Positions 14,421 to 25,900 of a stretch of DNA of 64,000 nt are shown piece after piece. The stretch is from an uncultured Coriobacteriales bacterium (GTDB taxonomy: Bacteria; Actinomycetota; Coriobacteriia; Coriobacteriales; UMGS124). A model generated the notes under the pieces. The model had not been told where the DNA came from. It made no database searches and saw only the letters and a program-made list of their open reading frames with translations. Made by a program: the position numbers and the translations under genes. The DNA lies in contig CAKUFZ010000001.1 in NCBI GenBank assembly GCA_934654475.1, positions 62,001 through 126,000 on the forward strand, written 5' to 3'. Within the stretch, counting starts at the first letter, position 1; every line of letters begins with the position of its first letter.

Positions 14421-14852
14421 TTACTCGGCGACGGTGACGCCCATGGAACGGGCGGTGCCGGCGATGATGCTCATGGCAGCCTCAATGCTGTTGGCGTTGA
14501 GGTCGGGCATCTTGGTCTCAGCGATCTGACGCAGCTGATCCTGGGTGAGCTGAGCAACCTTGTCAGCCTGGGGACGGGCAGAACCGGACTTGATGCCGCA
14601 AGCCTGCTTGATCAGGACGGCTGCCGGCGGGGTCTTCGTGATGAACTCAAAGCTCTTGTCCTCGAACACCGTGATCTCGACAGGGATGATCGTGCCAGCC
14701 TTGTCGGAGGTGCGGGCGTTGAACTCCTTGCAGAACGCCATGATGTTGACGCCCTTGGAGCCCAGAGCGGGGCCAACGGGAGGCGCAGGGTTAGCGGCGC
14801 CGGCCGGAATCTGGAGCTTGATGAAACCAGTTACCTTCTTCTTGGGGGCCAT
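14421..14852 (-). CDS. rplK: 50S ribosomal protein L11
   Basis: The 143-residue product starts [18 protein letters not shown] and has the proline-rich [17 protein letters not shown] motif of the N-terminal domain. The C-terminal rRNA-binding part includes GTARSMGV. L11 binds the GTPase-associated centre and in other bacteria is needed for RelA activation and thiostrepton action. The ATG at 14852 has GAGGATC upstream. It heads the rplK-rplA pair, downstream of nusG. Confidence 0.97.
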   Translation of the reverse strand: MAPKKKVTGFIKLQIPAGAANPAPPVGPALGSKGVNIMAFCKEFNARTSDKAGTIIPVEITVFEDKSFEFITKTPPAAVLIKQACGIKSGSARPQADKVAQLTQDQLRQIAETKMPDLNANSIEAAMSIIAGTARSMGVTVAE

Positions 14853-14900
14853 ATGAGATCCTCTTTCATATATGACTCGAACCAATGATACATATCTCAT

Positions 14901-14932
14901 GAGCGTGCCCCATCAATGATGAGGACACGCTC
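14901..14932 (-). other. Hairpin between nusG and rplK
   Basis: GAGCGTG (14901-14907) and CACGCTC (14926-14932) form a 7-bp stem 13 bases after the nusG stop. No T tract follows on the minus strand, so it may be a processing or attenuation structure and not a classical terminator. Confidence 0.35.
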
Positions 14933-14944
14933 GCTGGGATCAAC

Positions 14945-15484
14945 CTAGTTGATGGAGGCGATCTGATCGAAGCTAAGCTCGACCGGAGTCTCGCGACCGA
15001 AGATTGTAACGCTAACGCGCACCTTCCCGGCCTCAGGATTGACCTCCGTCACGATACCGTCGAAATCGGCCAGGGGGCCAGACTTAACCTTGACGGTCTG
15101 CCCCACCTCGACGTCGACAGAGGTGTGACGGACAGGCGTGCCAGCCTCGTCACGGTGCATGATGGAGTTGAACTCATCACGCGTGAGGGGCACAGGCTTG
15201 TTGTTGTCTGCACCCACGAAACCAGTGACACCGGGGGTGTTGCGCACGATAGACCAGGTGTGGTCGTTCATCTCCATGCGAACGAGAACGTAACTGGGGA
15301 GAACCTTGGACTCCTTGACGCTACGCTGGCCACCCTCCTTGACCTCGGTGACCTCCTCAGTGGGGATCTCGATGTCAACGATGGACTTGGTGAGGCCGTT
15401 CATCTCAACACGATGCTGCAGGTCGGCCTTGACCTTGTTCTCGTAGCCAGAGTACGTGTGGACGACATACCAACGCTTAGCCAT
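14945..15484 (-). CDS. nusG: Transcription termination/antitermination factor NusG
   Basis: The 179-residue protein starts MAKRWYVVHTYSGYENKVK, the NGN-domain hallmark for binding the polymerase clamp. Its KOW domain is at the C-terminus (VKVKSGPLADFDGIVTEVN). NusG promotes processive elongation, couples transcription to the ribosome and assists Rho. It lies 3 bp after secE, the near-universal secE-nusG pairing. Length and sequence are ordinary. Confidence 0.97.
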   Translation of the reverse strand: MAKRWYVVHTYSGYENKVKADLQHRVEMNGLTKSIVDIEIPTEEVTEVKEGGQRSVKESKVLPSYVLVRMEMNDHTWSIVRNTPGVTGFVGADNNKPVPLTRDEFNSIMHRDEAGTPVRHTSVDVEVGQTVKVKSGPLADFDGIVTEVNPEAGKVRVSVTIFGRETPVELSFDQIASIN

Positions 15485-15487
15485 TAC

Positions 15488-15784
15488 TTACCTCAATCCC
15501 TGGTAGGCGTAGAGCACAGGAACGATGACTGCGTCTACTACAGCGATAAGGACGCCGAAGAACACAAGCATGCCCAGAACGGCACCGGTGTACTTAACGA
15601 GCTCGTTCTTCGTGGGCCACGTCACGCGCTTGATCTCGGACTTGACGCCCTTGAAGTAGGTGCGAGCGCGCTCAACGAGGCCGGGCTTCTTGGAGTCGGC
15701 CTTCTTGGCGTCCTTCTTCTTTGCCTCGGCAGCAACAGCCTTCTTGCCCTCGCCAGAGACGTTCTTGGAATTGCTCGATGCCAT
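15488..15784 (-). CDS. secE: Preprotein translocase subunit SecE
   Basis: The 98-residue SecE has a Lys/Ala-rich cytoplasmic N-terminus, the conserved amphipathic segment VKSEIKRVTWPTKNELVKYT and a single C-terminal membrane helix (about VLGMLVFFGVLIAVVDAVIV). It clamps SecY in the translocon. The ATG at 15784 has AAGGA upstream. A longer in-frame reading would run into tRNA-Trp, which supports this start. Confidence 0.94.
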   Translation of the reverse strand: MASSNSKNVSGEGKKAVAAEAKKKDAKKADSKKPGLVERARTYFKGVKSEIKRVTWPTKNELVKYTGAVLGMLVFFGVLIAVVDAVIVPVLYAYQGLR

Positions 15785-15868
15785 AAGGTAGTCCTTAATC
15801 ACCGTGAAGCAAATACTACAGACATAAAAAGACTCGCCCACCTTACGATGGACGAGTCGATAAAATAC

Positions 15869-15944
15869 TGGCAGGCCAGGAGGGACTCGAACCCCCAACA
15901 AACGGTTTTGGAGACCGCCGCTCTACCATTGGAGCTACTGGCCT
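15869..15944 (-). tRNA. tRNA-Trp (anticodon CCA)
   Basis: The 76-nt cloverleaf has acceptor arm AGGCCAG/CTGGCCT, D-arm AGCTCCAATGGTAGAGC, anticodon loop CTCCAAA, T-arm GGGGGTTCGAGTCCCTC and an encoded CCA end. Its position between rpmG and secE is common among bacteria. Confidence 0.97.
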
Positions 15945-15967
15945 AGAACGTTACGACTCGCCGAATC

Positions 15968-16117
15968 CTAACGAGTCTCGCGATGAAGCGTGTGGTGACG
16001 GCACCAAGGGCAATACTTCTTGAACTCCACGCGATCGGGAGTAGTAGCCTTGTTCTTGGTCATAGTATAGTTGCGGCGCTTGCATTCGGTGCAAGCGAGG
16101 GTAACCATAGTACGCAT
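15968..16117 (-). CDS. rpmG: 50S ribosomal protein L33
   Basis: This 49-residue protein starts [18 protein letters not shown] and ends [14 protein letters not shown]. The CxxC...CxxC set marks the zinc-binding form of L33. The ATG at 16117 has GGAGG upstream; a longer in-frame reading adds 25 non-family residues. It follows tuf with its own strong promoter (16164-16192) and precedes tRNA-Trp, secE and nusG. Confidence 0.96.
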   Translation of the reverse strand: MRTMVTLACTECKRRNYTMTKNKATTPDRVEFKKYCPWCRHHTLHRETR

Positions 16118-16163
16118 TCGATCCTCCTGAAAAACAAGCCCCATCCGTGGAGCGCGATAAATA

Positions 16164-16192
16164 ACTTTACTCTCTGTGCCACTGTATGTCAA
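16164..16192 (-). promoter_or_regulatory. Promoter of rpmG-trnW-secE-nusG
   Basis: Minus-strand -35 TTGACA (16187-16192, perfect), 17-bp spacer and -10 TAAAGT (16164-16169) lie 47 bp upstream of the rpmG ATG. The -10 hexamer is identical to that proposed for the tRNA-tuf operon. Confidence 0.75.
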
Positions 16193-16286
16193 CGGACAAT
16201 TTCGAGCCTACAATTTCGCCATGATTCGCAGTGACGAAAAGCTGGTCTCAGCGATCATTCGAGGACATGCAGGGACACAGAAACAG

Positions 16287-16318
16287 AAAAGAGCCCGACA
16301 CCTTTCGATGCCGGGCTC
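16287..16318 (-). terminator. Terminator after tuf
   Basis: A 10-bp stem, GAGCCCGACA (16291-16300) with TGCCGGGCTC (16309-16318, one wobble), has an 8-nt loop and is followed on the minus strand by TTTTC. It is 22 bases past the tuf stop. Confidence 0.8.
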
Positions 16319-16339
16319 CAGCAAGGCATAAAAGCGAGA

Positions 16340-17530
<1,191 letters not shown>

Positions 17531-17627
17531 TGTTCCTCCTCGTAGGAAAATTTCTTCCGGCTGGCTGACCGGTAATACCCTTATATATGCCTGCGGCGCG
17601 ATAAACGCGCCGCATTAAGCATCATAA

Positions 17628-17704
17628 TGGTAGCGGTGACTGGATTCGAACCAGTGACAACACGGGTATGAACCGTGCGCTCTAACCAACTGAGCTACAC
17701 CGCC
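17628..17704 (-). tRNA. tRNA-Met (anticodon CAT, elongator type)
   Basis: A 77-nt cloverleaf with anticodon loop TTCATAC and encoded CCA. The anticodon stem CACGG/CCGTG lacks the three G-C pairs of the initiator, so it is an elongator Met, or less likely an Ile2 tRNA with modified CAT. The first acceptor pair is G-U. It is closest to tuf in the tRNA-tuf operon. Confidence 0.93.
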
Positions 17705-17735
17705 GTATGTGGTACTGCGAAAGGAAGAAGAAGAA

Positions 17736-17811
17736 TGGAGCCTGCCACCGGATTTGAACCGGTGACCTCCACATTACCAATGTGGTGCTCTACCAACTGA
17801 GCTAGACAGGC
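17736..17811 (-). tRNA. tRNA-Thr (anticodon GGT)
   Basis: A 76-nt cloverleaf with acceptor GCCTGTC/GGCAGGC, anticodon loop TTGGTAA, T-loop GTTCAAATC and an encoded CCA end. Confidence 0.96.
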
Positions 17812-17812
17812 A

Positions 17813-17897
17813 TGGTGGGCGCTCTAGGATTCGAACCTAGGTAGGCATAGCCAACGGGTTTACAGCCCGTCCCCATTAACCACTCGGGCAAACGCCC
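17813..17897 (-). tRNA. tRNA-Tyr (anticodon GTA)
   Basis: An 85-nt class II tRNA with a long variable arm, anticodon loop CTGTAAA and encoded CCA. Only one base separates its 3' CCA from the 5' end of tRNA-Thr(GGT), so the two must be cut from one precursor. Confidence 0.96.
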
Positions 17898-18054
17898 ATT
17901 CTTTGTTCTTCTTTTCTCAGGAACCTCTGCTTGCTCGCGTTGGGTTGGTGCGTTCAAGCAAGTGGGAATATTACGCGCCTCCACGCTGCCTGTCAACGGG
18001 GAATTTGGAAGAACTTGAAGTTCATAAGTCCTTCACAACCGTTGGAGGAAGACG

Positions 18055-18129
18055 TGGTGCCGGCTAGGAGACTCGAACTCATAACCTTCCGCTTACAAGG
18101 CGGGTGCTCTACCATTGAGCTAAGCCGGC
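18055..18129 (-). tRNA. tRNA-Thr (anticodon TGT)
   Basis: A 75-nt cloverleaf with anticodon loop CTTGTAA, acceptor GCCGGCT/AGCCGGC and encoded CCA. Two arms carry a mismatch: C-A at the top of the anticodon stem (CCCGC/GCGGA), and T-C in the T stem (ATGAG/CTCCT). It leads the tRNA-tuf operon. Confidence 0.9.
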
Positions 18130-18151
18130 ACGTGGATTCCCACGGCGGGAG

Positions 18152-18181
18152 ACTTTACACGATGTAGCTGCTCTATTGCAA
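18152..18181 (-). promoter_or_regulatory. Promoter of the tRNA-tuf operon
   Basis: Minus-strand -35 TTGCAA (18176-18181), 18-bp spacer and -10 TAAAGT (18152-18157) lie about 22 bp upstream of tRNA-Thr(TGT). Confidence 0.6.
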
Positions 18182-18217
18182 GTCTGCAAGCCATTTGACA
18201 CAAAGATATCTGTACTA

Positions 18218-18287
18218 AACAAACTGTGGCGGGTGCACCGGGTTCGTCTGGACAAGACCAGTCCGCATCCCCGCGCACCCGCCACAG
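18218..18287 (-). terminator. Long nested-hairpin terminator after the 18.3-kb gene
   Basis: A 13-bp perfect outer stem (CTGTGGCGGGTGC 18224-18236 with GCACCCGCCACAG 18275-18287) encloses 38 nt containing a small CTGG/CCAG hairpin. TTTGTTT follows on the minus strand. It ends the hisS-to-membrane-protein gene run just before the tRNA-tuf promoter. Confidence 0.7.
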
Positions 18288-18316
18288 CGAGAGCTCAGAT
18301 CGATGTAAAACGCCCG

Positions 18317-18778
18317 TTATAGGACGTTGCCTACCAATACGCCCGCAACAATGACAACGGCTGCTGCAACGATTCCTGCGACTTTGCTTGACGCAGGAAG
18401 GTTCTTTGAGGCGCAGAAGAACAGGGCCCACAGGGCACATCCCGCCGAGGCCATCACGACGCCGACCACGGCTTGCGACTTCGTAGCGCGGATGGAGCCG
18501 GCCTTCTTCCACATGCGCTGCCCAAACAACGTGAGCACAAGGCAGCCCACAACGCCCAGGACGACGCTCAGCCACGCCATGTCGGACAAAACGGGGACAT
18601 ACAGCGCCCCCGAGACAACAAGGATGCAGGCAACCTCGAGTGCGATGGCAACTACCCACAGGGCAAAGGCGGCCACGCGCATGGGCATGGGGCTCTTGGC
18701 GCGGTCGAAATCGGTGCGGTGGGCGTCTTGCGCCTTCGCCCACTGCTGGTCGGCGGGCCTTTCCTTACTTTCGGCCAT
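18317..18778 (-). CDS. Small four-helix membrane protein of unknown function
   Basis: I do not recognise this 153-residue protein. A charged N-terminus of about 30 residues (MAESKERPADQQWAKAQDAH) is followed by four hydrophobic segments, at roughly residues 34-56, 64-86, 101-120 and 130-150, with a basic patch GQRMWKKAGSIRATK between helices 2 and 3. No catalytic motif is visible. The ATG at 18778 has GGAG upstream and overlaps the end of the YacP-like gene by 14 bp, suggesting translational coupling. It is the last gene of the run before a nested terminator. Confidence 0.75.
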   Translation of the reverse strand: MAESKERPADQQWAKAQDAHRTDFDRAKSPMPMRVAAFALWVVAIALEVACILVVSGALYVPVLSDMAWLSVVLGVVGCLVLTLFGQRMWKKAGSIRATKSQAVVGVVMASAGCALWALFFCASKNLPASSKVAGIVAAAVVIVAGVLVGNVL

Positions 18779-19346
18779 GGCTGGCTCCTTTGCTTTGTCT
18801 GGTCATTGCCATCTGCATGAGACGGGCGCGCACGTCGCTGGGAAGCCTGTCCTTGACCGTGGTACGCGCGGGTGCGCCCGTGTTGGGGACATAGCGCATC
18901 TCGTCGATGCGCTCGTTCATGTCGTGCGCCTCGTTGGTGAACATGCGCGAAGAGAGCCTCGTGACCCCGTCGGCAAACACCGTGGACTGCACCCCGGCAT
19001 CGGACGTGATAACCGTGACCTCCCAGCCCTGCACGCGATAGGTACGTGCCAGTTGCTCGATGACGGTATCGGCCTCGACACCCGAGGGCGAAAAGACGAT
19101 GTCGATGCCCGCGCTTCTGCGCGGGGGACGCTCAGGGTCGGGGTTGCCGAACCCGTCGAAGACCACTGTGGTGCGGCTGTAGCTTCCCTGTGCGAAGGCG
19201 GCCACGTCGGCGATGAGGGCCGCGCGGGCGCGCACGTACACGTCATGCAGCACCGGATCGCGCAGGTCGTCGTCAACAAGGCCCCTGTAGGGGCCCTGTG
19301 AGCGAATCACGTTGTAGCCGTCGACGAGAAGGAGGGACTTACGCAC
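18765..19346 (-). CDS. rae1: NYN-domain endoribonuclease, YacP/Rae1 family
   Basis: The 193-residue product has the NYN/PIN-like fold markers of the YacP family: LLLVDGYNVIRSQGP at the N-terminus, TTVVFDGFGNPDPE, GVEADTVIEQLA and VTVITSDAGVQSTVF. The Asp residues would bind the catalytic metal. The Bacillus member (Rae1) is a ribosome-associated mRNA endonuclease. The GTG start at 19346 lies one base after the rlmB stop with GGAGAG upstream. The order rlmB-yacP is conserved with Bacillus, supporting orthology; the biochemical role here is inferred. Confidence 0.8.
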   Translation of the reverse strand: MRKSLLLVDGYNVIRSQGPYRGLVDDDLRDPVLHDVYVRARAALIADVAAFAQGSYSRTTVVFDGFGNPDPERPPRRSAGIDIVFSPSGVEADTVIEQLARTYRVQGWEVTVITSDAGVQSTVFADGVTRLSSRMFTNEAHDMNERIDEMRYVPNTGAPARTTVKDRLPSDVRARLMQMAMTRQSKGASHGRK

Positions 19347-19347
19347 G

Positions 19348-20250
19348 TTAGCGGCTCTCCCCCGCAGGCTTGACGGCGGCCTTGGCCTCGCGCTCCTCGC
19401 GACCCATGACGCGGCGGAGCCACTCGTAGCACACCGCCGTGGTGGCCTGGGCGACGTTGAGCGACTCGACCTGGCCGCGCTGGGGAAGCGCGACGAGGAA
19501 GTCGCACTGCTCCCCCACGATACGCGAGATGCCCTCGGCCTCGTTGCCACACACGAGGGCGATGCGGCCCTCAAGAGGCGCATGCCAAATGTCGGCGTGC
19601 GCATGCTCGGAAGCGCCGGCAACCCAGAAACCGCCGTCCTTGAGCGTCTTCAGGGCGCCCACGAGGTTGGGAACGCGGGCGATGGGCACGTGGAAGGCGG
19701 CACCGGCGCTCGTCTTGTATACGCCCACGGTGACCTGGGCGGCGCGCTTGGAGGGAATGACGACGCCGTCGGCGCCCATGACCTCGGCCGTGCGGATGAT
19801 GGCGCCGAGGTTGCCCTCGTCGGTGATGTGGTCGAGCACGAGCACGAGCGAGTCGCGCTTCTTGGCGCCCGCATAGGCGATGTCCATGATGTCGGCGTAG
19901 CGGTAGGGCGGAACCTCGCACATGATGCCCTGGTGCGCGCCGTGACTGCCGCCGTCGGCCGACATGCGGTCGAGCTTGGCCTTCTCAACGACCTCGATGG
20001 GCACGTTGGCACGGCGCAGCTTGGCGCACACACGCTCAAGCGCCGCGTCGGCCCCGCTGGGAGCGCCCTGCTTCTCACGGCCGCGCCTGGCCTGCTGCTG
20101 GCCGCGCTTTGCCTGCTTTCCGCCCGTGCGCGAGTCCTGGGCCTCCTCTTCGGCCTGCTTGGCCGGTGCCTGGACAAATACCTTGCGGATGGGGACGCCG
20201 GCCTTGAGCGCCTCTTCGACCGCGCGGCGGCCCTCGATGTAGTCAGCCAT
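19348..20250 (-). CDS. rlmB: 23S rRNA (guanosine-2'-O)-methyltransferase, RlmB/TrmH family
   Basis: The 300-residue SpoU-type enzyme has an N-terminal substrate-binding domain (YIEGRRAVEEAL) and a SPOUT knot domain with LVLDHITDEGNLGAIIRTA, GVVIPSKRAAQV, LVCGNEAEGIS and LPQRGQVESLNVAQATT. The first, third and fourth motifs bind SAM. An unusual Lys/Gln/Arg-rich stretch (about residues 35-68) lies between the N-terminal strand and the rest. The ATG at 20250 has GGAGG upstream. It follows cysS by 22 bp, as in Bacillus. The exact rRNA or tRNA target is inferred. Confidence 0.9.
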   Translation of the reverse strand: MADYIEGRRAVEEALKAGVPIRKVFVQAPAKQAEEEAQDSRTGGKQAKRGQQQARRGREKQGAPSGADAALERVCAKLRRANVPIEVVEKAKLDRMSADGGSHGAHQGIMCEVPPYRYADIMDIAYAGAKKRDSLVLVLDHITDEGNLGAIIRTAEVMGADGVVIPSKRAAQVTVGVYKTSAGAAFHVPIARVPNLVGALKTLKDGGFWVAGASEHAHADIWHAPLEGRIALVCGNEAEGISRIVGEQCDFLVALPQRGQVESLNVAQATTAVCYEWLRRVMGREEREAKAAVKPAGESR

Positions 20251-20272
20251 GTTGCCTCCTGCTGGCTTTGTC

Positions 20273-21730
20273 TTAGGCGCGCTTGACGCGTGCGCCCTGG
20301 GCGGTGTCCTCGATGACAAGGCCCAAATCGGTCAGGTCGTTGCGGATGGCGTCGGCCAGCGGCCAGTTCTTCTCGCGGCGGGCCTGGGCGCGCAGCTCAA
20401 GCAGGGCCTCAGCAGCCGCATCGGGGTCGGCGGCGGCGCATCCGTGCTTGGCCGCAAGGTCAACGAGGCCGGCGGGCAGGCCCTCGTCGTCAGCGCCCTT
20501 GAGGGAGATGCCGAGCACGGCCATGCCCCAGTCGATGACGTCGGCGGCAAGGCGGCATGCCTGGGCGTCAACGCGTCCCTGGGCCTGGTCGAGATAGGTG
20601 TTGGCGGCGGTCACGAGGCCGAAGACGGCACCCGTGGCACCGGCGGTGTTGAAGTCGTCGTCCATGCAGGTCTCGAACTCGGCGCGAGCCTTCTCGGCCG
20701 CCTGTGCGAGCTCGGCGGCAAGATCTGCGCCCTCGGGGGCGTGATCGGCCGCCCAGACAAGGTTCTGCACGGTGTTTGCGATGCGCTCAAGCGAGCCGGC
20801 GGCACCGCGCAGGCGCTCGAAGGAGAAGTCCAGCGGGCTGCGGTAGTGAGTCTGGGCCATAAGCAGGCGCAACGCGTCGGCGGGGTACTCGTCGAGCACG
20901 TCCTTGAGCGTGAAGAAGTTGCCCAGAGACTTGCTCATCTTCTCGCCGTCGACCAGGAGCATGCCCGTGTGCATCCAATGGTTGGCGAACTTGCCGCCCC
21001 AGGCGCACTGGGCTTGGGCGCACTCGTTCTCATGGTGCGGGAACTGCAGGTCGGCGCCGCCGCCGTGGATGTCGATGGGCATGCCGAGGTAGCGGTGCAC
21101 CATGGCAGCGCACTCGGTGTGCCAGCCGGGACGACCCGGACCCCAAGGAGAGTCCCACGTGGGCTCGCCGGGCTTTGCAGCCTTCCACAGGGCAAAGTCG
21201 AGCGGGTCGCGCTTCTGCTCGCCGGCCTCGATGCGCGCGCCCACGAGCAGGTCGTCGATGTTGCGGCCGGAAACCTCGCCGTAGGTCTTGTCGGAACGCA
21301 CGGAGAAGTACACGTCGCCCTGCGCCTCATAGGCATGGCCGCCGGCGATGAGCGTCTCGATCATCTCGATCATCGCAGGAATCTCCTGCGTTGCACGAGG
21401 GCGAATGTCAGGCTCCTGGATGCCGAAGCGCTCCATGACCTCGATGAACGCGTTGGCGTACTGCGTGGAGACCTCATCGGCCGCAACGCCGCGCTCGTTT
21501 GCTCGCTTGATGATCTTGTCGTCGACGTCGGTGAGGTTCTGGGCGAACGTGACGTCGTAGCCGCGCTCGACGAGCCAGCGGCGGATGATGTCGAAAGAAA
21601 GGAACGTGCGGGCGTTTCCGATGTGGATGTTGTCGTAGACCGTGGGGCCGCAGACATACATGGTCACCTTGCCGGGAACGACCGGCTCGAAGTCGACCTT
21701 GCTCCTCAGCGAAGAGTCGTAGAGCTTCAT
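20273..21730 (-). CDS. cysS: Cysteinyl-tRNA synthetase
   Basis: The 485-residue class I synthetase charges tRNA-Cys. It has the zinc-site cysteine in MYVCGPTVYDNIHIGN, which also contains the HIGH-like HIGN. GGGADLQFPHHENECAQ supplies further zinc ligands, and KMSKS is present in GEKMSKSLGNFFTL. The helical C-terminal anticodon-binding part follows. The start at 21730, MKLYDSSLRSK, matches the family. It is located between ispF (64-bp gap) and rlmB. Confidence 0.97.
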   Translation of the reverse strand: MKLYDSSLRSKVDFEPVVPGKVTMYVCGPTVYDNIHIGNARTFLSFDIIRRWLVERGYDVTFAQNLTDVDDKIIKRANERGVAADEVSTQYANAFIEVMERFGIQEPDIRPRATQEIPAMIEMIETLIAGGHAYEAQGDVYFSVRSDKTYGEVSGRNIDDLLVGARIEAGEQKRDPLDFALWKAAKPGEPTWDSPWGPGRPGWHTECAAMVHRYLGMPIDIHGGGADLQFPHHENECAQAQCAWGGKFANHWMHTGMLLVDGEKMSKSLGNFFTLKDVLDEYPADALRLLMAQTHYRSPLDFSFERLRGAAGSLERIANTVQNLVWAADHAPEGADLAAELAQAAEKARAEFETCMDDDFNTAGATGAVFGLVTAANTYLDQAQGRVDAQACRLAADVIDWGMAVLGISLKGADDEGLPAGLVDLAAKHGCAAADPDAAAEALLELRAQARREKNWPLADAIRNDLTDLGLVIEDTAQGARVKRA

Positions 21731-21794
21731 GGGGCGTGCGTCTCCTTACGCTTACATGCGGGCAAACCGCGGATATTGATTGCGTTACTAATTC

Positions 21795-22292
21795 TTAGAT
21801 GGCCTGCATGAGCACAACGGCCCAGGCAGCAATGCCCTCTTCGCGGCCCACGAAACCCAAGCGCTCTGTGGTCGTGGCCTTGACGCCGACTTGGCTCGTG
21901 TCAACCGAACAGGCACGGGCGAGCCTCACGCGCATCTCCTCGCGATAAGGGGCCAGCTTGGGGGCCTGGGCGGCCACCGTGCAGTCAGCGTCGACGAGCT
22001 CGAAGCCCGCCTCGCGCGCCACCTCGACGACGCGGGCAAGAAGCTTGAGCGAGTCGGCGCCCTCGTAGACCGGGTCGTCGTCGGGGAAGAGCTTGCCGAT
22101 ATCGCCGCCGCGAACCGCGCCCAGAATGGCGTCTGCCAAGGCATGGGCAAGCACGTCGGCGTCGGAGTGGCCGAGAAGACCCTGCGTATGGGGGATCTCC
22201 ACGCCTCCCAAGATCAGCTTGCGGTCAGGCGCAAAGGCATGCACGTCATAGCCGTGGCCGATGCGAAGGGTTCCTACCATGTTTGCGCTCAT
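21795..22292 (-). CDS. ispF: 2-C-methyl-D-erythritol 2,4-cyclodiphosphate synthase
   Basis: The 165-residue protein catalyses the cyclisation step of the MEP isoprenoid pathway. The metal-binding RIGHGYDVHAF, the GGVEIPHTQGLLGHSDADVL loop and the C-terminal TTTERLGFVGREEGIAAWA are canonical. I start at 22292, where ATGA overlaps the ispD stop. A second ATG at 22280 would give a protein starting MVGTLRIGHG. The ispD-ispF pair is coupled and sits between clpC and cysS, as in Bacillus-type gene order. Confidence 0.96.
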   Translation of the reverse strand: MSANMVGTLRIGHGYDVHAFAPDRKLILGGVEIPHTQGLLGHSDADVLAHALADAILGAVRGGDIGKLFPDDDPVYEGADSLKLLARVVEVAREAGFELVDADCTVAAQAPKLAPYREEMRVRLARACSVDTSQVGVKATTTERLGFVGREEGIAAWAVVLMQAI

Positions 22293-23137
22293 TGCTCCTG
22301 GGCCTCCCCGTAACGGGCGTGCAGAAGGGCGCTCACGGCAGGAAGGTCTTCCGGCACGGTGAGCTTCATGTTGTCGCGCGGGCAATCGACCAGGACGATC
22401 TTGCCGCCGATACGCTCCACCAAAGACGAGTCGTCGGTGCCGACGTAGCCTTCCTGAAGAGCCGCGCGATGCGCCTCGAGCAGGACGTCGGAATGGAAGA
22501 CCTGGGGAGTCTGGGCGATCCAGAACAGCGAGCGGTCGGGCGTGCCCACGACAGAGGTGCCCTCGACAACCTTGAGCGTGTCGATGGCGGGGTGACCGCA
22601 CACGACGCCGTCGGCATCGAGCGTGCCCTTGAGCACGTTGATGGCATGCATGATGGTCTCAGGGAGAATGAGGGGGCGCGCACCGTCGTGCATGGCGACG
22701 ATGGGGAAATCCTGGGCGACGGCCTCAACGCCGTGCAGGGCAGATTCCTGGCGGATGCTGCCCGACGGGACGAACTCAACGGGTGTCACCAGGCCATACG
22801 GCTCCACGGCGAGGCTGCGGTACTCCTCGCAGCGCGCCTCGGGACAGACGATGACGATCTTGCCCACGCAGGGCACGGCGTCGAATGCCTGCAGACACCA
22901 CGACATGAGGGGCTTGCCGCAGATGGGCAGCAGCTGCTTGCCCCCGTGGCGACCGAAGCGCTCGCCCGATCCGCCGGCGACGATGACGGCGGCAACGTTG
23001 GCTTTTTTACCGACGACCCCACGCCCCGAGGTGCTCGGGGCGTGGGGCGCAGGTGAGGTTGCCTCAGGCGGCTCATTGTATACCGCATTGCTGGAAACGA
23101 CAGGCTGGATGCCCGCCGCGGAGTCGATATCTGCCAT
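22289..23137 (-). CDS. ispD: 2-C-methyl-D-erythritol 4-phosphate cytidylyltransferase
   Basis: The 282-residue product makes CDP-methylerythritol in the MEP pathway. VAAVIVAGGSGERFG is the nucleotide-binding loop, and HDGARPL and QTPQVF are further IspD motifs. About 45 Ser/Pro/Ala-rich residues precede the catalytic domain and are absent from the usual 230-residue enzyme; they look disordered. The ATG at 23137 has GGAA upstream. A start nearer the core is possible, but I see no better site. It overlaps ispF by 4 bp. Confidence 0.93.
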   Translation of the reverse strand: MADIDSAAGIQPVVSSNAVYNEPPEATSPAPHAPSTSGRGVVGKKANVAAVIVAGGSGERFGRHGGKQLLPICGKPLMSWCLQAFDAVPCVGKIVIVCPEARCEEYRSLAVEPYGLVTPVEFVPSGSIRQESALHGVEAVAQDFPIVAMHDGARPLILPETIMHAINVLKGTLDADGVVCGHPAIDTLKVVEGTSVVGTPDRSLFWIAQTPQVFHSDVLLEAHRAALQEGYVGTDDSSLVERIGGKIVLVDCPRDNMKLTVPEDLPAVSALLHARYGEAQEQ

Positions 23138-23196
23138 GGCTTGACGATTCCTTTCGAAGACCCTGCAATGCGGCAATCATAAAACAAACGGGACGC

Positions 23197-25794
<2,598 letters not shown>

Positions 25795-25819
25795 GGGGCG
25801 CCTCCTTTGCGTCTAGTCT

Positions 25820-25850
25820 GCGCAAGATATCTAAACGTTTGCGCTTAGAT
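25820..25850 (-). promoter_or_regulatory. Nested inverted repeats upstream of clpC
   Basis: GCGCAA (25820-25825) with TTGCGC (25839-25844), and ATCTAA (25829-25834) with TTAGAT (25845-25850), are two interleaved perfect 6-bp inverted repeats 26 bp or more upstream of the clpC ATG. They do not match the CtsR or HspR boxes I know. An operator role is inference. Confidence 0.35.
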
Positions 25851-25900
25851 TTTGTACCTATAAGGACGTAAAGGCATTCATCCTCACGGAAAATCAATGC

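Noticed and set aside
15785..15901. Longer SecE with a 39-residue N-terminal extension
   Set aside because: The extension reads into tRNA-Trp. The internal ATG at 15784 has an AAGGA site and gives the normal SecE length.
17628..17704. tRNA-Met as the initiator tRNA
   Set aside because: It lacks the three consecutive G-C pairs in the anticodon stem and the unpaired first acceptor position typical of initiators. It fits an elongator.
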